In this document: piece after piece, positions 21,191 to 35,266 of the stretch
Layout of the letters: every line of letters begins with the position of its first letter
How positions within the stretch are numbered: position 1 is the first letter of the stretch
Assembly: GCA_025435555.1 (NCBI GenBank)
Contig: JAIWWG010000012.1
Location: forward strand, 186,001-250,000
DNA length: 64,000 bases
Reading direction: 5' to 3'
From: Chytriomyces cf. hyalinus JEL632
Taxonomy: Eukaryota; Chytridiomycota; Chytridiomycetes; Chytridiales; Chytriomycetaceae
Notes under the pieces: generated by a model
The model's database searches: none
What the model saw: the letters and a program-made list of their open reading frames with translations, nothing else
What the model was told of the DNA's origin: nothing
Made by a program: the position numbers and the translations under genes

Positions 21191-22891
21191 ATGCGCGCCA
21201 TGTTCCCAGCCTCGCCTGCCCCAACGGCGTGCATCTACGACACTGACCATGTCCTGCGCGACACAGTTTCCATTCTTGCGTCCAATTTGATCCCGCAGTC
21301 ATTGCCAGCGTTTGTTCTTCTTCTTAACCCCACACGCACACACACGCACACGCAAAACACACAAGAGCTGAAAACCTGTTTTCTTCTTTCGCCCCTTCAC
21401 ACAGCCTGCAACAACTCATTTCTATCGTCGACTTTCTTGGCCATGCAAGCGCGCGGGTGAGCAATCTGCCTTAACTTTTTTTCGATCTTCAACAAGACCA
21501 ACACTGGCTTCCCCCCCAGGCGCAAGGACTTCGATCGCCCGTCACAAGCATTGCAAAACTCCATCACAACCCCACACACAAATTGTACATAATGAAAATG
21601 GATCCGGATCCACCCCCAACACAGCCGCAAGACAGTCAAGCCATGTCAGAGAATTACATCGCATCGGAACATGAAACGAATTCAAATGAAGACGATGGAC
21701 TGGAATCAAGCAACAACATCGACGCGTCGCTTGAACACCACGATGAACGAGCTGTGTATTTACCACCATCCCAGGTTGTTGGGTTGCTGAAGATTGGGGT
21801 CAAGAATCTTTTTGTATCGGACGAATATGGGCGTCAGATTCAAATTTCGCTGCTCTGCGTTTTGGATTTTTATATTCATGATTCAGTTCAGAGATGCGGT
21901 ACGATGATTTTGAACACCTTTTCTTTCGAAAACTCAACAATTTCATGAAAACCAAACAGGGTACGGCAAGCGGCTGTTTGAATACATGCTAGAGGTACAA
22001 AAAACCTCACAAAAAATGCGACAACACCTCGAAAACTGACCTTTTTTCACAAAATCGCCAGACTGAACAAACCACTGCCGCAAAGCTGGCGTACGATCGA
22101 CCGTCACCTCGCATGATGTCGTTCCTCAAAAAACATTACACTCTCCACGACTTTATATCCCAGGCAAACAATTTCATCATCTTCAAACAGGTAACAAGTT
22201 CCGAATTTGTTTGCGAAAAAAATTCCAAACCCAAACACCCCTAAACATCCTACAAAAAAGTTTGGTCTCTCCGGAGTATCACCAGGTAACTACAAAAAAC
22301 CACCAACACACAAAAAATTTCCATGTCTCACAAAACGTTCCCCTCACAAGATATCCGACGGGCTTCCCCAACCACCCACACACAATACCTCCCCCAACAA
22401 CCACAAAAATCAATATACCTTCGGCCACAAACAGCCTCACGATATCCCGCAACACTCACTCCAATCCAACCCTCACCCTCAACACCTGCATCTCTCCGCT
22501 ACCATGGTGGCGATATCAGACAAACCCCGATTCTACCGCAAGTCCCCCGCGCGACAACGGTATCATTGCAAAGTTATCCGTTTGAGCCAACGCATGCGGC
22601 TGGGTTGGCAACGTTTGTGTCGGAAGGAGGGTTTTCAAAGAGTTTGATAGTGGAGACTAGTGTTGCGGACGGTTTAGCGGCGTTACAGGCGGAAGCTGCT
22701 GCTGCTTCTCGTGCGCCATTGCCGAGTTTTCAGTACCAGAAAGGTTCGAGCGCAGACAACAAAAACCTCCTTTTTATTAAGTTAGCCGGTATATATATCA
22801 CACACTAAAACAACCAAAAAAACCAAAAAAACCAAAAAAATCATGTCGGGCAGCCGCTTCGTATGGACGGCGGAGAATGAGAGACTTCTAA
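21191..22891 (+). CDS. Alpha-tubulin N-acetyltransferase (ATAT1/MEC-17)
   Basis: Acetylates the luminal lysine of alpha-tubulin, mainly on axonemal and other stable microtubules, using acetyl-CoA. Eight exons join in frame: 21191-21309, 21405-21456, 21520-21898, 21960-21994, 22062-22190, 22261-22285, 22351-22743 and 22854-22891 (389 residues). Conserved blocks are LQQLISIVDFLGHASAR, LRSPVTSIAKLHHNPTHKLY, VVGLLKIGVKNLFV, and the acetyl-CoA region VLDFYIHDSVQRCGYGKRLF followed by EYMLE. LAYDRPSPRMMSFLKKHY and QANNFIIFKQ end the GNAT-like domain. An Asp/Glu/Ser-rich insertion of about 55 residues sits between the first blocks. The C-terminal 150 residues are disordered (Pro/Ser/Ala). The last two splice choices are less certain than the rest. 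It is divergent from the FOP-like gene and convergent with RAD21. Confidence 0.9.
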
Positions 22892-23033
22892 GGGCATCCC
22901 ATCCAAAATTATCGACATGCATATTTCCAACGCACTTGACTGCAATTTCTGTTTTGTTTTTCTAAACGGCAATTTGCGCCGCAAGCAGAGGCTGTATGGA
23001 GAAAAAAAGAGAAACGCGATATTAAATACGGTT

Positions 23034-25748
23034 TCAAATAATGCTATAAAAATCCAAAATCACCTTCTCCGTAATGTGAATGGCAGCAAATGCGGACGAT
23101 TGCTGAACATCAATCAGATCCTTAGTCTTGAGTACAAGCATTTCGAAAAACATGCGCGCCGCCTCAGGCTTCTTTGGCTGTTTGAATACAAGAGTCAAAT
23201 AAACTCAAATTTGTTAAGGAAACAAATAAAAAGTTTACCTTTTTGGGCAATAGCTGCGTGAGCGTCAGTTTCTCAGACCGCTTGAATTTGTGCTGCAACA
23301 GCTCAATTGTGGTCATGGTGGACTTGCTCATGGATTCTCCATTCGTAAGAGACACGTCTTGGTTCTCTTCTTCGTCGTTCGCCGGAAGGTCGTCTTCCAA
23401 AAATTCACCAAATCCATTGTTGCTTGCGCGTTCGGATTGCTCCTCATTCTGAATCAAGCCTCCCAACGCACTCTCTGTCCGAGAAGGTAGCTGAAAAATA
23501 GAACAAAAGGGTAAGTCCGGAGAACCTTTACGGCCAAACACTCTGAGAATTTTCGGCACCTCACTGTCATCAGCTGGGTTCGCAAGTGACAACGATGCAT
23601 CTTCCACTGGAGGAAATTCGGCATCCGCATCAGGGAAGCCGCGATCAGCGTCATCCCATTGAGGAAACTCATCGTTTGGCGCGCCATCTACAGGTCAAAA
23701 ATGCGGGTGATCCCTTAAAACAAATCACAAAGTCTGAATGGAATGTTAATATATTCACCTTTCAAGATACTCTCATCTTGTTCAGCGCGTTCGTCTTCAT
23801 GCGCGATGCTCTTGTCCTTTGAAATGTTGCCAAATTCTTCTCTGATGTTGGAGGACTCGACATGTTTGATTGGACCCAAAGGCATAAGATCGTTTGATTT
23901 ATACAGACCCGCAAGTTTTGGAGGCAGGCCCATTGGAAGGACATTCAAGTATTCCTTGTTTTGGCGGTAACCATGAAGCTGCTTCAAGCGCGTGGAGGCC
24001 GCAACAAACGTTTCCTAACAAAGCAAAAGTTGAACGCCGTTGAGGCGAATATAAAAATACCGTGTTTTGAAAAATGAAACAAACCTTGACGGTAATGGCG
24101 GAAGTGTCAGAAAGCTGCGCCATGATTTGCTCCTTTGGAATTTCAATCACGCTATCAGCCACAAGCTTGCGCTTTTTGGGGGCGCGGGTTCGAGTTCCGG
24201 CAGCACTTCTTGCTTTAGGTTTCTGGGAGCCAGTTGCCTTTGTTGGGGTACGTTTAATCTTTTCGGCTTTGGTCATTTTGCCCGGGGTTCCGTTCAAATC
24301 AAAGATTGGGTTTTCGCCATCGCCAAATTCGTTTTCCTTGTCTTCGTCACTGCGTGATGTGAATGATATCAGTTAATAGGGAATATATGACAAGGCGGAA
24401 ATAAAAAACGGGATTACTAACAACTCTCTTTGAAACGGATCTCCAGCACCCGCATCATCCATCATTGGACGATCCTCGTCAAAATCAAACGACATTTGAT
24501 TGTTTCCATCTTGATCAACAGGCATCATTGGAATCTGAGAAGTATCGCCATCAAAGGCAAAACTCATTTCATCAATCCCGCCTGCAGCAATCCCAGCGCT
24601 CGACATTCGATTCTCCAATCCTTGCTCCAAATCCGGAAACCCACCATCCATCAAATCATCCATCATATCATCTTGTCCCAACCCTTTACGCGCACTCGAA
24701 GCGCCCCCAACAGCAACTCCGTCAAAACTGAAATCATCAGGAGCAAAACTCTTTTCAGCAGCTTGATCACGACCCACTTCAATCTCACTGGCGCTTGCAT
24801 TCGATAAATCAAAACCCGCAAACGCTCCACCCGCGATACCACTCGAACGACTACGGTCGCGAACCGAGCTCACGTCACCACCCCCAAAATCAAAGCTCAA
24901 CATGTCTTCCGGATCCAAGTTATCCAGACCCTGTTCCATATCCAAAAGATCCAAAGCTGCTGGGAGATTGGAAGCGGTAGAAAGTGCGAAAGACTGCGCA
25001 GTCACGTCTTTGATGGTGATATCTGCGGCACGCGATACATTTTGTGTACTATTTTGAAACGATTGCGATTGAGATTGCGGTCCTTGGTTTGAAGGGAATT
25101 GCATTGAAAAGACGGGTTCTGGCAAGAGAATATCAAATTCGTTGACGGTTTCTGGGAGGGTAATTGCATTGAACGAAGCAACGGCCTGGTCCTCCGTGAG
25201 ATCGACGACACCCGGTCTAAATGCCTTTTTTCGAGAAAAAGTCAAAGGAAGCGCTTGTGAGCAATCTTGCGAGAAAAGTCTCCCCTCTACAGTTTTTTTT
25301 GGAAACATACCATTTTGATCTTGACGAGGGCTTCGTTACAGTCTTCAAGCAAGTACCGTGCTTTTCGCGAGTAAATACGAACGACGCCTAGAAGCAGCTG
25401 AAATGTAAGCCATGTTTAGCATTGGTTTTTTCCCCGCAAGTCCGAACGTCTGAACAGAAAAACGATGAGCACCTGTCCCGACAGCCGCAAAGCCATTGAT
25501 TCGGAGTCGCCCTGAAAGAAGAATTACAAAAAAAGTAGAATCGACAAAAAAAGGTGGCGTGTGAGTGAGGTACGGGTGAGTATCTCACAGAGGCGCAAGT
25601 AACACCCCACCTTGATGGCACCGACAGATACACTGATGTTCGTCTGCATGAGTTGCGCTTTGCTCAACTTGCGCTCCCAGTGGGCCGCCAGCCACACCTT
25701 TGACAGCGCACCGTTCTTTTTGCTGAGCACACTGTCGGCAAAGAACAT
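23034..25748 (-). CDS. RAD21: Cohesin kleisin subunit RAD21/SCC1
   Basis: Alpha-kleisin that closes the cohesin ring around sister chromatids. Nine exons join in frame: 25748-25611, 25511-25473, 25397-25311, 25224-24422, 24349-24085, 24014-23759, 23687-23560, 23490-23239 and 23177-23034 (703 residues). The N-terminal SMC3-binding domain is clear: [40 protein letters not shown] and AFRPGVVDL. The C-terminal winged helix that binds SMC1 reads [10 protein letters not shown], then [18 protein letters not shown]. The central part is acidic and disordered, with likely separase-cleavage or regulatory segments; a basic [22 protein letters not shown] block matches the conserved middle motif of RAD21. 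It ends 142 bp from the tubulin acetyltransferase stop, tail to tail. Rec8 is the alternative paralog, but overall similarity favours the mitotic form. Confidence 0.93.
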
Positions 25749-25818
25749 GCTTTTTTGTGATGTAAATTTACGTAAATATTTATGACCTGCGAAACTAAAA
25801 ATTATCGGACTTGAGCTT

Positions 25819-27534
25819 TTATTTGAACGCATCAAGAATGCGGAATGCTTGAACAATAAGCATCGTCCCTACCACATCTCCCACCGCCGTGATCAAGGAA
25901 AACACATAATTGTCAGGGTCAAGACCGCGTCTCCAGAGCATGACAGTCAGGATCGAAGTCAACTTGAGCAGGCCAATCACCTGCAAAAACATTGTTTAAA
26001 AACAAACATCGCGACCCAATAACAACACATGATCAAAACTCACCAAACACGCGCTCGCAAGAAGATACAAAACAACAAACCAGAACGTCACAACTGCATC
26101 CCCCAAACCCAACAAATTCACCAGAAAAAGAAACAAAGTCTGAGCTGGAACGTTAATGAAAAACAGAGACACAAGCATTCCCCAAGTCATGCTCGATAGT
26201 TTTTGTTTGTTGGGTATATATCCAAGAGGCCATTGATGCAGTTCTGTTGATATTCGAGACGCGAAAATGCATGCAATGTTTCCGCAGATGCCGTTCATGA
26301 CGGGGACTAATACCGCAAGCCCGACAAAGCTGTCGATAAATTTGCCCAGAACGAGTCCGGCAACGGATGAAATGAGCATTGCCGTGAACAGAGGCGTCCA
26401 ACCAGTCATAAGAACATGTTTCACGAATTCATTTCTAAGAACAAGAATCACCCTGTTGAAAAGAAAGGAAAGATGTATTAGCTCCAAAAAGTTGCGAAAA
26501 CAAATAAAAGCAGTCGCGTTTTTGTTTTACCATAACGGGAGAAGCGATAAAACAAACACAATCAAAAGAACAGCCACGGGGGTATCTATCACGCTATTTA
26601 ACATGGTCGCAATTGCCGCAAGCATCAGCAATGTAATCAAGTCCCCCAAACTCGCAGCAACGGGAGCCGCAATATTGTCCGGATCCACTTGCAAAATCCG
26701 ACAAACAATCACAGTGCCGCACATGACGCTTCCAAGAAACATGGAAGCTAATGATGCGGTCAAGATTCCTGACGCGCAAATCAAGGCCGTTTCACGCGCA
26801 TGCATGTATTGTCCATTCACCATGCTGGCAACCAGCAAACTCCACGTGCTAGCAATTCCTGATACGCATGCTGCTTGAACCTAAAAAATTACATAGTTGA
26901 GGGACTGGTCAGTTTGAGATCTTCTCTCTGGAGAGTTTCTGTTTTTTAGAGACCTGCAACAGAGCAACGTTCCCAAACACAAGCTTCCATCTCGACACAG
27001 GCTTATCGAGATGCCCTTGACTAGATGCTGTCCCTAGCCGTGAAGCCAAATTCATTTCCAAGTTGCCTTTCAATCCCAAAAGGGTGGGAACCTGTTACTC
27101 CTCAACAAAAAGCGTCAGTGAAAAGAGGGAAAGGGCTGCGTTCGAAAGCAATCGAGAATTTTACCAGGATGAACAGTTGAGGTACTTTGATGAAGACTTC
27201 CCACTTCTGAAGTGCGTCCAATAGAGTTCCTGCCAGCATCAACCCGCCTTCATATTTCCAACATTCGAAAGCATAATGTTTCAGAATGAACTCTCCACAA
27301 AGTGATATCCAAAAAGCACAACTCACCAAGTGACAGGAACACGCTCGGCATGGCTTCACGGATCAACTTCAGTCCGCTCGCTGGAGCCGGAGTAGAGTGA
27401 ATGGGCGACATGGCATGGCCTTGTGGTGGTGACTCTTTGGATGCGTAGCTGTAGTTTTGAACATCGGCGTTGGATCCGAGGGACAAATGGGTCGGACTGT
27501 CGACATGGATTTTCCGCCGTGCACGCGAGCTCAT
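25819..27534 (-). CDS. SLC41-family Mg2+ transporter (MgtE-like)
   Basis: Integral membrane Mg2+ (divalent cation) transporter with two MgtE-type repeats. The N-terminus (from ATG at 27534) is hydrophilic. The first repeat has [37 protein letters not shown], and the signature [19 protein letters not shown]. The second repeat has [39 protein letters not shown] and [20 protein letters not shown], ending ILDAFK at 25819. The paired DPDN...GD motifs line the ion path in this family. About seven exons are needed; exon 1 is 27534-27327, and the last exon is about 25981-25819. The 3' neighbour RAD21 begins only 70 bp beyond the stop on the same strand, and the MAP kinase ends about 200 bp upstream. 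Confidence 0.9.
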
Positions 27535-27735
27535 TTTTTAGGTAAAATGTTGACCACTATTTTTCAGAGAAACAAACGACATCATCTTCGAAACGGGCAC
27601 AACAGAAGGGGAAATCAAACTCGCGCATTATATTTCGTAATCGTAAAACCGGATAAAATGAAGAAAAGGTTAGGACAGGTCATCGGAGAAAGAGAGGAGC
27701 CAGCTAAACAAAATCCAAAAAAAGTCCCAACTGGC

Positions 27736-29666
<1,931 letters not shown>

Positions 29667-29843
29667 TGTGTTTTTTTTTTTTGTATAGGAAGAATGGAAT
29701 AAAAAAAATTATATCACGCTTCTTCTTTCAACTGTCGCAAAAGTTTTAAATTTATGCCGCTGTCAGTACATGTTTACAAAATGAAAAAACGCGTTAAAAC
29801 CGACATTTTGTGTTTTTTTATTAATTGAGGGATAAATAAGCTG

Positions 29844-32146
29844 TCAAGCTTTCCGGGACAGATACGGAACCACCGGTTTCATGGCTTTTTGCCCGCCGTC
29901 ATCTGAAGAAACACAGGTTGATGCGCTGATCATAGGGCTGGGCGTGCTGTTGATGCTGTTGATGCTATTCACGTTGTTCGCACTCTTGCCAATCTCCGGG
30001 AGAGGGCGGTACTGTTTTCTGAGAGCGGACGAGGAGGAAGCATTGTCGGTCAACGATGGAATCAAACCTAATATTTTTGAAGCGGGAACGTACGATGAGA
30101 AAACCAATAAATCGGAGCACACATATTTCTCTCACCCAGCACCAGATCCGAATTTGAAAGGGACGCTTTTAACCGTGTCCTGTTTTCCGAAACTGGATCT
30201 CGCGGAGGGAACCCATTTTCAGTGCTTGAAAACCTGCTGGTTCCAGACGCGTTTGTCTGCGGCCTGATTCCTGGCACTATAGGTGCTGGACATGCACGCG
30301 AGGATGCCTTTGGAGAAGTGTAAGACAGTGAAGCACCAGCAGCCGCAGCAGTTGAAGGAGATGTGGACGCGAGTTCGTATTTGGAGTTGAGATCAGAGTC
30401 AAGAGTTCTGGAATTGCCCAACGCGTCTGTCTCAGGCCGCCGTTTTTGAAATGATTCGTATTGCGTTTTGTTGCTAGAGCTGCTGGTGGTGTTGTTGGAG
30501 TACGCTGATATGCGCGGAGATATTTCAGACCCCCGCCCGAGCAGATCATCGTCATCGTCGTCGTCGGATAAAAAATCAAACGAGTCCATGGAATTTTTCG
30601 GTCGAAGAATGGAATCGTACGCATTCACGTTCACGGGGACATACGAAACTGCTGCCTTCACAGTCTCAGTGATGCACGCTTTTGATTGCATTGGAGATAT
30701 GGCACACTCGTTTTTAGTAAACGACGAGCTGCGCGTCAGATTTTGACTGGGATTCAAACTCTTGAACCACGGATTCTGTAACGCTTCATGCGCCGTAAGT
30801 CTTCGATTCGGATCAAACAAGAGCATATCCGCAATCAACTGCAACGCTTCCTGAGAAACAGCAACAACGTTTCCAACAACTCCTCTTGGTACAATAATAT
30901 CCGACAACGGAATAGGAGCCATGTTGGGGAACTTGAAACCCATGGCATGCGCCAACTTGATTCCTTCAATCCACGGACCACCACCAACACACTTTTCCCG
31001 CTGCATCTGCTCGGAACTCTGCTGCGTGATTGTATTTTTCTGAAGTAACGGCGAATGGCAAGTTTGAGGTCTCATTGAATCCGAATACGATTCCCGCGTC
31101 GTTTGATTCAACGGCGTCGAGACTCGTAGATTTGAACCCACCATCCCACCCGACCCAACTCCAAGGTTCGAATCGCATGCAGGAGATCCCAACACTGCGC
31201 AAATTTTCGATAATTGATCCACCTCCGAGGTCCCGGGAAACAACGGATACAGTAGGTACAGTTCCGCCATGATGGTACCCACAGCCCAAATGTCAATGGG
31301 TGAGGAGTAGTTGTGGTTTTTGAGGAGAACTTCTGGGGCTCGGTACCAACGCGTGCTGACGTATTCGGTGTACGGAGGCAGTGAGCGAGTTTCGCGGGCT
31401 AACCCAAAATCGGCAATTTTGACGACGCTGCCCATACAGAGAAGGTTTTCTGGTTTCAGGTCTCGGTGAAAGAAGCCATGCTACAAAATTTCATTTTTTT
31501 CGAAAATGCGCTCGTTTAGTTGGCATATTTTGATTCTGGTGATCGGGGTGTTTGAGAAGAAACCTTGTGCATGTGAACGAGTCCAGACAGGATTTGGAAC
31601 CTGACGAAAACCATTGAAGCGTTAATGCCCCGAATGAGTTACCATAGAAACGATAAGAGTCATACGTGAAGGCTTTGACGTCCTCCTCAGGAAACGGCTT
31701 CCCCTCTCGGTCCTTGATTTTCTGATGCATGTTACTCTCCATATACTCAAACACGAAATTGAGTTCCTCGGTCGCTTGATCGCGAATTACTTCCTTCAAT
31801 TTGACAATGTTGGAATGGTTGTTGAGTTTCGCGAGCGACTTGTTTGTTTTTTTTGGTGAAAGCCAAGTCAGTCACACAACAACAAACAACGACAAGAGTA
31901 AGTGAGGAGGGCCGGTGTGTACTTTGAGTTCTCGCAGTTGAGTGCATTGCTCCCACGTTGAAAACTTTTGCTTCATCTTTTTGATGGCCACCTGCGGAAA
32001 ACAAGAGGTTTCGTGTGATCAGTGACCCTGCCATCCCATCCTAACAACGGTATGCTCACGATTTCTCCAGTACTGCTATTTTGGGCCATATGCACGCATC
32101 CAAATGCTCCATCACCAAGTTGTTTGAGCACCTTGAACTTGTCCAT
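29844..32146 (-). CDS. MAK/ICK/RCK-type cilium-associated kinase
   Basis: CMGC kinase whose relatives (MAK, ICK/CILK1, Chlamydomonas LF4, C. elegans DYF-5) limit cilium length. It starts at [18 protein letters not shown] (32146). Visible motifs are [60 protein letters not shown], and the activation loop [17 protein letters not shown]; animal members usually read TDY here. [17 protein letters not shown] and [14 protein letters not shown] are typical of the RCK group. A Ser/Thr/Gln-rich insertion of about 75 residues interrupts the C-lobe before [16 protein letters not shown]. After [20 protein letters not shown] comes a 250-residue disordered tail with an acidic SDDDDDDD run. The last exon, after an intron at about 30130, ends VVPYLSRKA at 29844. 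Confidence 0.88.
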
Positions 32147-32279
32147 TTTGTGCGCGCGCGTCTTGAGTGAAATTGTCACCTTTTTTATTTAAGCGACACA
32201 GAAAGACATACACAATTGTCACATGATATCGTTTCTTTTTGCTTCCCTAAATTCCCCACTTCTTTATTTGCATATTTTA

Positions 32280-34954
32280 CTAACGTCGCGTCACATAAGA
32301 CGCCGGAACAAGTCCCCTCTCATTGTTCAACACAGCCATCCACCAGTCACCATCCGAATCATCCACAACTCGTACAACGTCTCCAACTCGAAACGACAGC
32401 TCCGATTCATCTCCAGCAGCATAATCAAACACTGCTTCCGCGTAAAACAATGCCTCGGGTGGAACGACCGTGCCAGTCACAGCTGTTGCTGCTGCTGCTG
32501 CTGCTGCTGCACCCACGTAGTTGGATGGAAACAATCCTTTTCCACGGTTACTGACACCTTCCCACCATGCATCGTCTCCAGTGGCTTTACTGGTGATCGT
32601 TAATACGTCACCTGCAACGAGAGTCAGCTCTCCTTCGCAGGAGGCATTGTAATCGTAGAGTGCTTGGACTTTTGTAGCGTTCGCGTTCGATACGGATACT
32701 TGTTGCGCAATGACTGGATTCGATCCTGTTTTCGTCGCAGTTTCTTGGATATAGTTGAATGGGACCAAGCCCTCTTCTCCCTTTTCTGATTTTGCCTATT
32801 TTGGAGGATCCATGCGAATAAATGGTTCGTATTAAGTTTCAAAAGAGCCGCAGACCCAAGCCGCAAATGTATATGCACGTATAATACTTACAAGAATCCA
32901 CCCATCACTTTCAATCGCATCAGACGTAAGCAAATCACCCTCAGAAATCGAAAGTTCCCCTCCATCCTTGGAATCATACGAATAAACACAAACAAACTCG
33001 CGACGGTTCGATCGCGATTCTCTTGCACTACTACCAGCAGCATGGATCCCATTCGAGATTGAAAGAATGGGGCTTTCGACGGATGAAACGGGTGTCACGT
33101 TGGCGTTTTCAAGAAGCTTGACTTGCGTCGAAACGCGAGATTGGATGCATTTGATCAAGTCGATTGCGTTCTCGAGCTCAATGACTTGCTGTTTTTTTTT
33201 TTGACAAGACGAACAGACGAATAGAGTCAGATTGGTGATTAGCAAAGGAATCGTAAACAAATGCCGTCTTTTTCTTACATCAATCGTGTTTGCAGCATTG
33301 CCAAATTGAGGCGTGGAAGTATACGTGGCAGCAAGCTGCTTCACTCCAGCCAGTTCATTCTGCTTCTTTTCGAGATGGTTGGCAAGCTCTGCGCTTTGCG
33401 ACAGCAAGTGCGAAAGTTTTTGGCCAAGCACCGTTTTGGTGACATCCGTCACTGCAATGTCATTCACCTGGGGATTTTTTGGATTCGATTTTGAGTTGGT
33501 CAGAACGCGTTGAATGTTCAAGTTTTGCTTATTAAAACAAAACGCGCTTACAAAGTCTCCCGTGTAAGGTTCATATGAGAATTTGCTTGGATCCGTGAAT
33601 AGAGAGGTATTATCAAACACAAAGGCTTCCGTGTCAGCTTTTTGATCGACTTTGTTGACAGCGAGGCGGATGGTGTTCATAGAGTCGTCCAGGATTCTGG
33701 CGATACCTGATTCAAGGGTTGTGTATGTCGAAAGAACACCTTTTGCCGTTGCATGAAAGTCATTGTCAAATTTCTAAAGGGGAAGCAAGCAGAGTTGGTT
33801 ATCACATAGAACGACAGCAGAAAGAAAGTGAATCTCAAAAAAAAATAAAAAAAACCTGCATCCATAGAGTTAAATCCGATTCGTAAAATCGAATCTGTTG
33901 ACTGTTTGCAGCGGCAATGGCCAAAAGATAATCGTTTCGAGCTTTGGCCAAACTCGCGTCCAACGATTTCCACTTCTGTCGCAGAGCCTCAACGCGTTCT
34001 TCGCCATCCATTCGCGACACAGCGTTCTTGAGCGCATTCAGTCCAGAGTTGGGTTTCTTGGCAGTTTCTTCGTATCTCCGCTTTGCAGACTCGGTTTCTT
34101 TTGATAATCGATCGTACATTGCTTTGACTGAAAACAACATGATGTTCAGCAAAAAAAAAATGAGTAAAGAAATAAAAAAAGTCAGTACCTCGTTCAAAAT
34201 CATCATAGCTTGCATGCAGCTCTGTTTGATACTTGATTGCAAAGTCCATCGTCTTTTTCAGCGTGAACGATCGAACTTGTGTGTAGTCCTTCAAAAACTC
34301 GGAAATCTCGTTCACTGATCGCTCGCTCGCATGCGCTCTCGCACGACCTGCTTTATCCGCCTCAGTGAGAATCGCTAAATACGCCGAATATATCGCTCTG
34401 CATCCAAAAAAAAAATTTTGTGTGTGTGTGTGTGTGTTGTTGGATCAGAGACACCCCCACTTTCGACCACGTTCGAAAGCGTAATTTTCAAAAGAGCATA
34501 CCTGACAGTGGAACCATCTTCCATAGAATATTCTGGATCCTCGACAGAAGCAATCGAGGTCGACGATGAGCTGGAACTTAATTGCGGCTTCACGTCCCTC
34601 GGTTTTGGTTTGAAGAGAGATTTTCCAATGCCAGACGCGGTAGACAAGGCCGGACCTCGTCGAAGTTTTCGGTTTTGCATTGTTCTAACCTGGTGTGTGT
34701 GTAAGGGAGTGTGGGGGTATGCATTCACCATGAAGGAACCATCCGTAAGAAACGGAGGTCCAATAACATCACTTGGGCAAAATGGGAATCATTGATAAAA
34801 CAGAACAAACCAACTTCTCAAGCCCACGTCCGTATTCATCGTCCAGCTTTGCCTTCTCGCGCATAAAAAAGCGCAGTTCTGATAAAACTTCCAGGTTCCC
34901 TTCAGCCCTGTTTTGGAGCTTTGCGATGAGCGTTTGCTGTGCCCTTTTGCGCGT
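32280..34954 (-). CDS. F-BAR protein with C-terminal SH3 domains (Bzz1/FCHSD/Nostrin-like), 5' end unresolved
   Basis: A membrane-curving, actin-linked adaptor. The first resolved exon starts at 34954 and encodes the F-BAR start (LIAKLQNRAEGNLEVLSEL, FFMREKAKLDDEYGRGLEKL). A Ser-rich insert of about 60 residues follows (from the exon near 34698), then AIYSAYLAILTEADKAGRA, RRYEETAKKP, KSLDASLAKARNDYLLAIA and IRFYESDLTLWMQ. A helical, HR1-like segment precedes the SH3 region. Four SH3-type segments can be read: FVCVYSYDSKDGGELSISEG with SDGWIL and GLVPFNYIQ (two exons), KVQALYDYNASCEGELTL with GLFPSNYVG, and AEAVFDYAAGDESELSF with GLVPASYVT. That makes three SH3 domains, the first split by an intron. 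Yeast Bzz1 has two. A poly-Ala run lies between the last two. The start-codon exon lies between 34954 and about 35200 and was not identified. Confidence 0.82.
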
Positions 34955-35266
34955 CTGTTGCGTGTAAAAGTTTGTTGGGTTATTTTTATGTTAGATGGGA
35001 TGCGGGGTCAAGGAGCTGTGGGTGGTGTTGGATGTATGTGCATTTGTGATGAGAACAAGAGGGGAAGAGTGTCAGACGCAGGGACGGGAGAGAGCCAGGA
35101 CATGGGATCGCAGTTTATGCGTGTGTTGTTTGTGCGAGGGGGGGTCTGCGCTCATCGTGCCTTGGTGCTCATTCCTTGTGTCTTTCTCCTTCGTAGATAT
35201 TTAAATAGTCACAAGGCCGTAAAGTAAACGGCTTTCTTTCTTTTTTTGCCCTCACAAGCAAACACG

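Noticed and set aside
22797-22843. ACCAAAAAA repeats near the end of the tubulin acetyltransferase as a regulatory repeat array
   Set aside because: They lie in the last intron and are simple A-rich slippage sequence.
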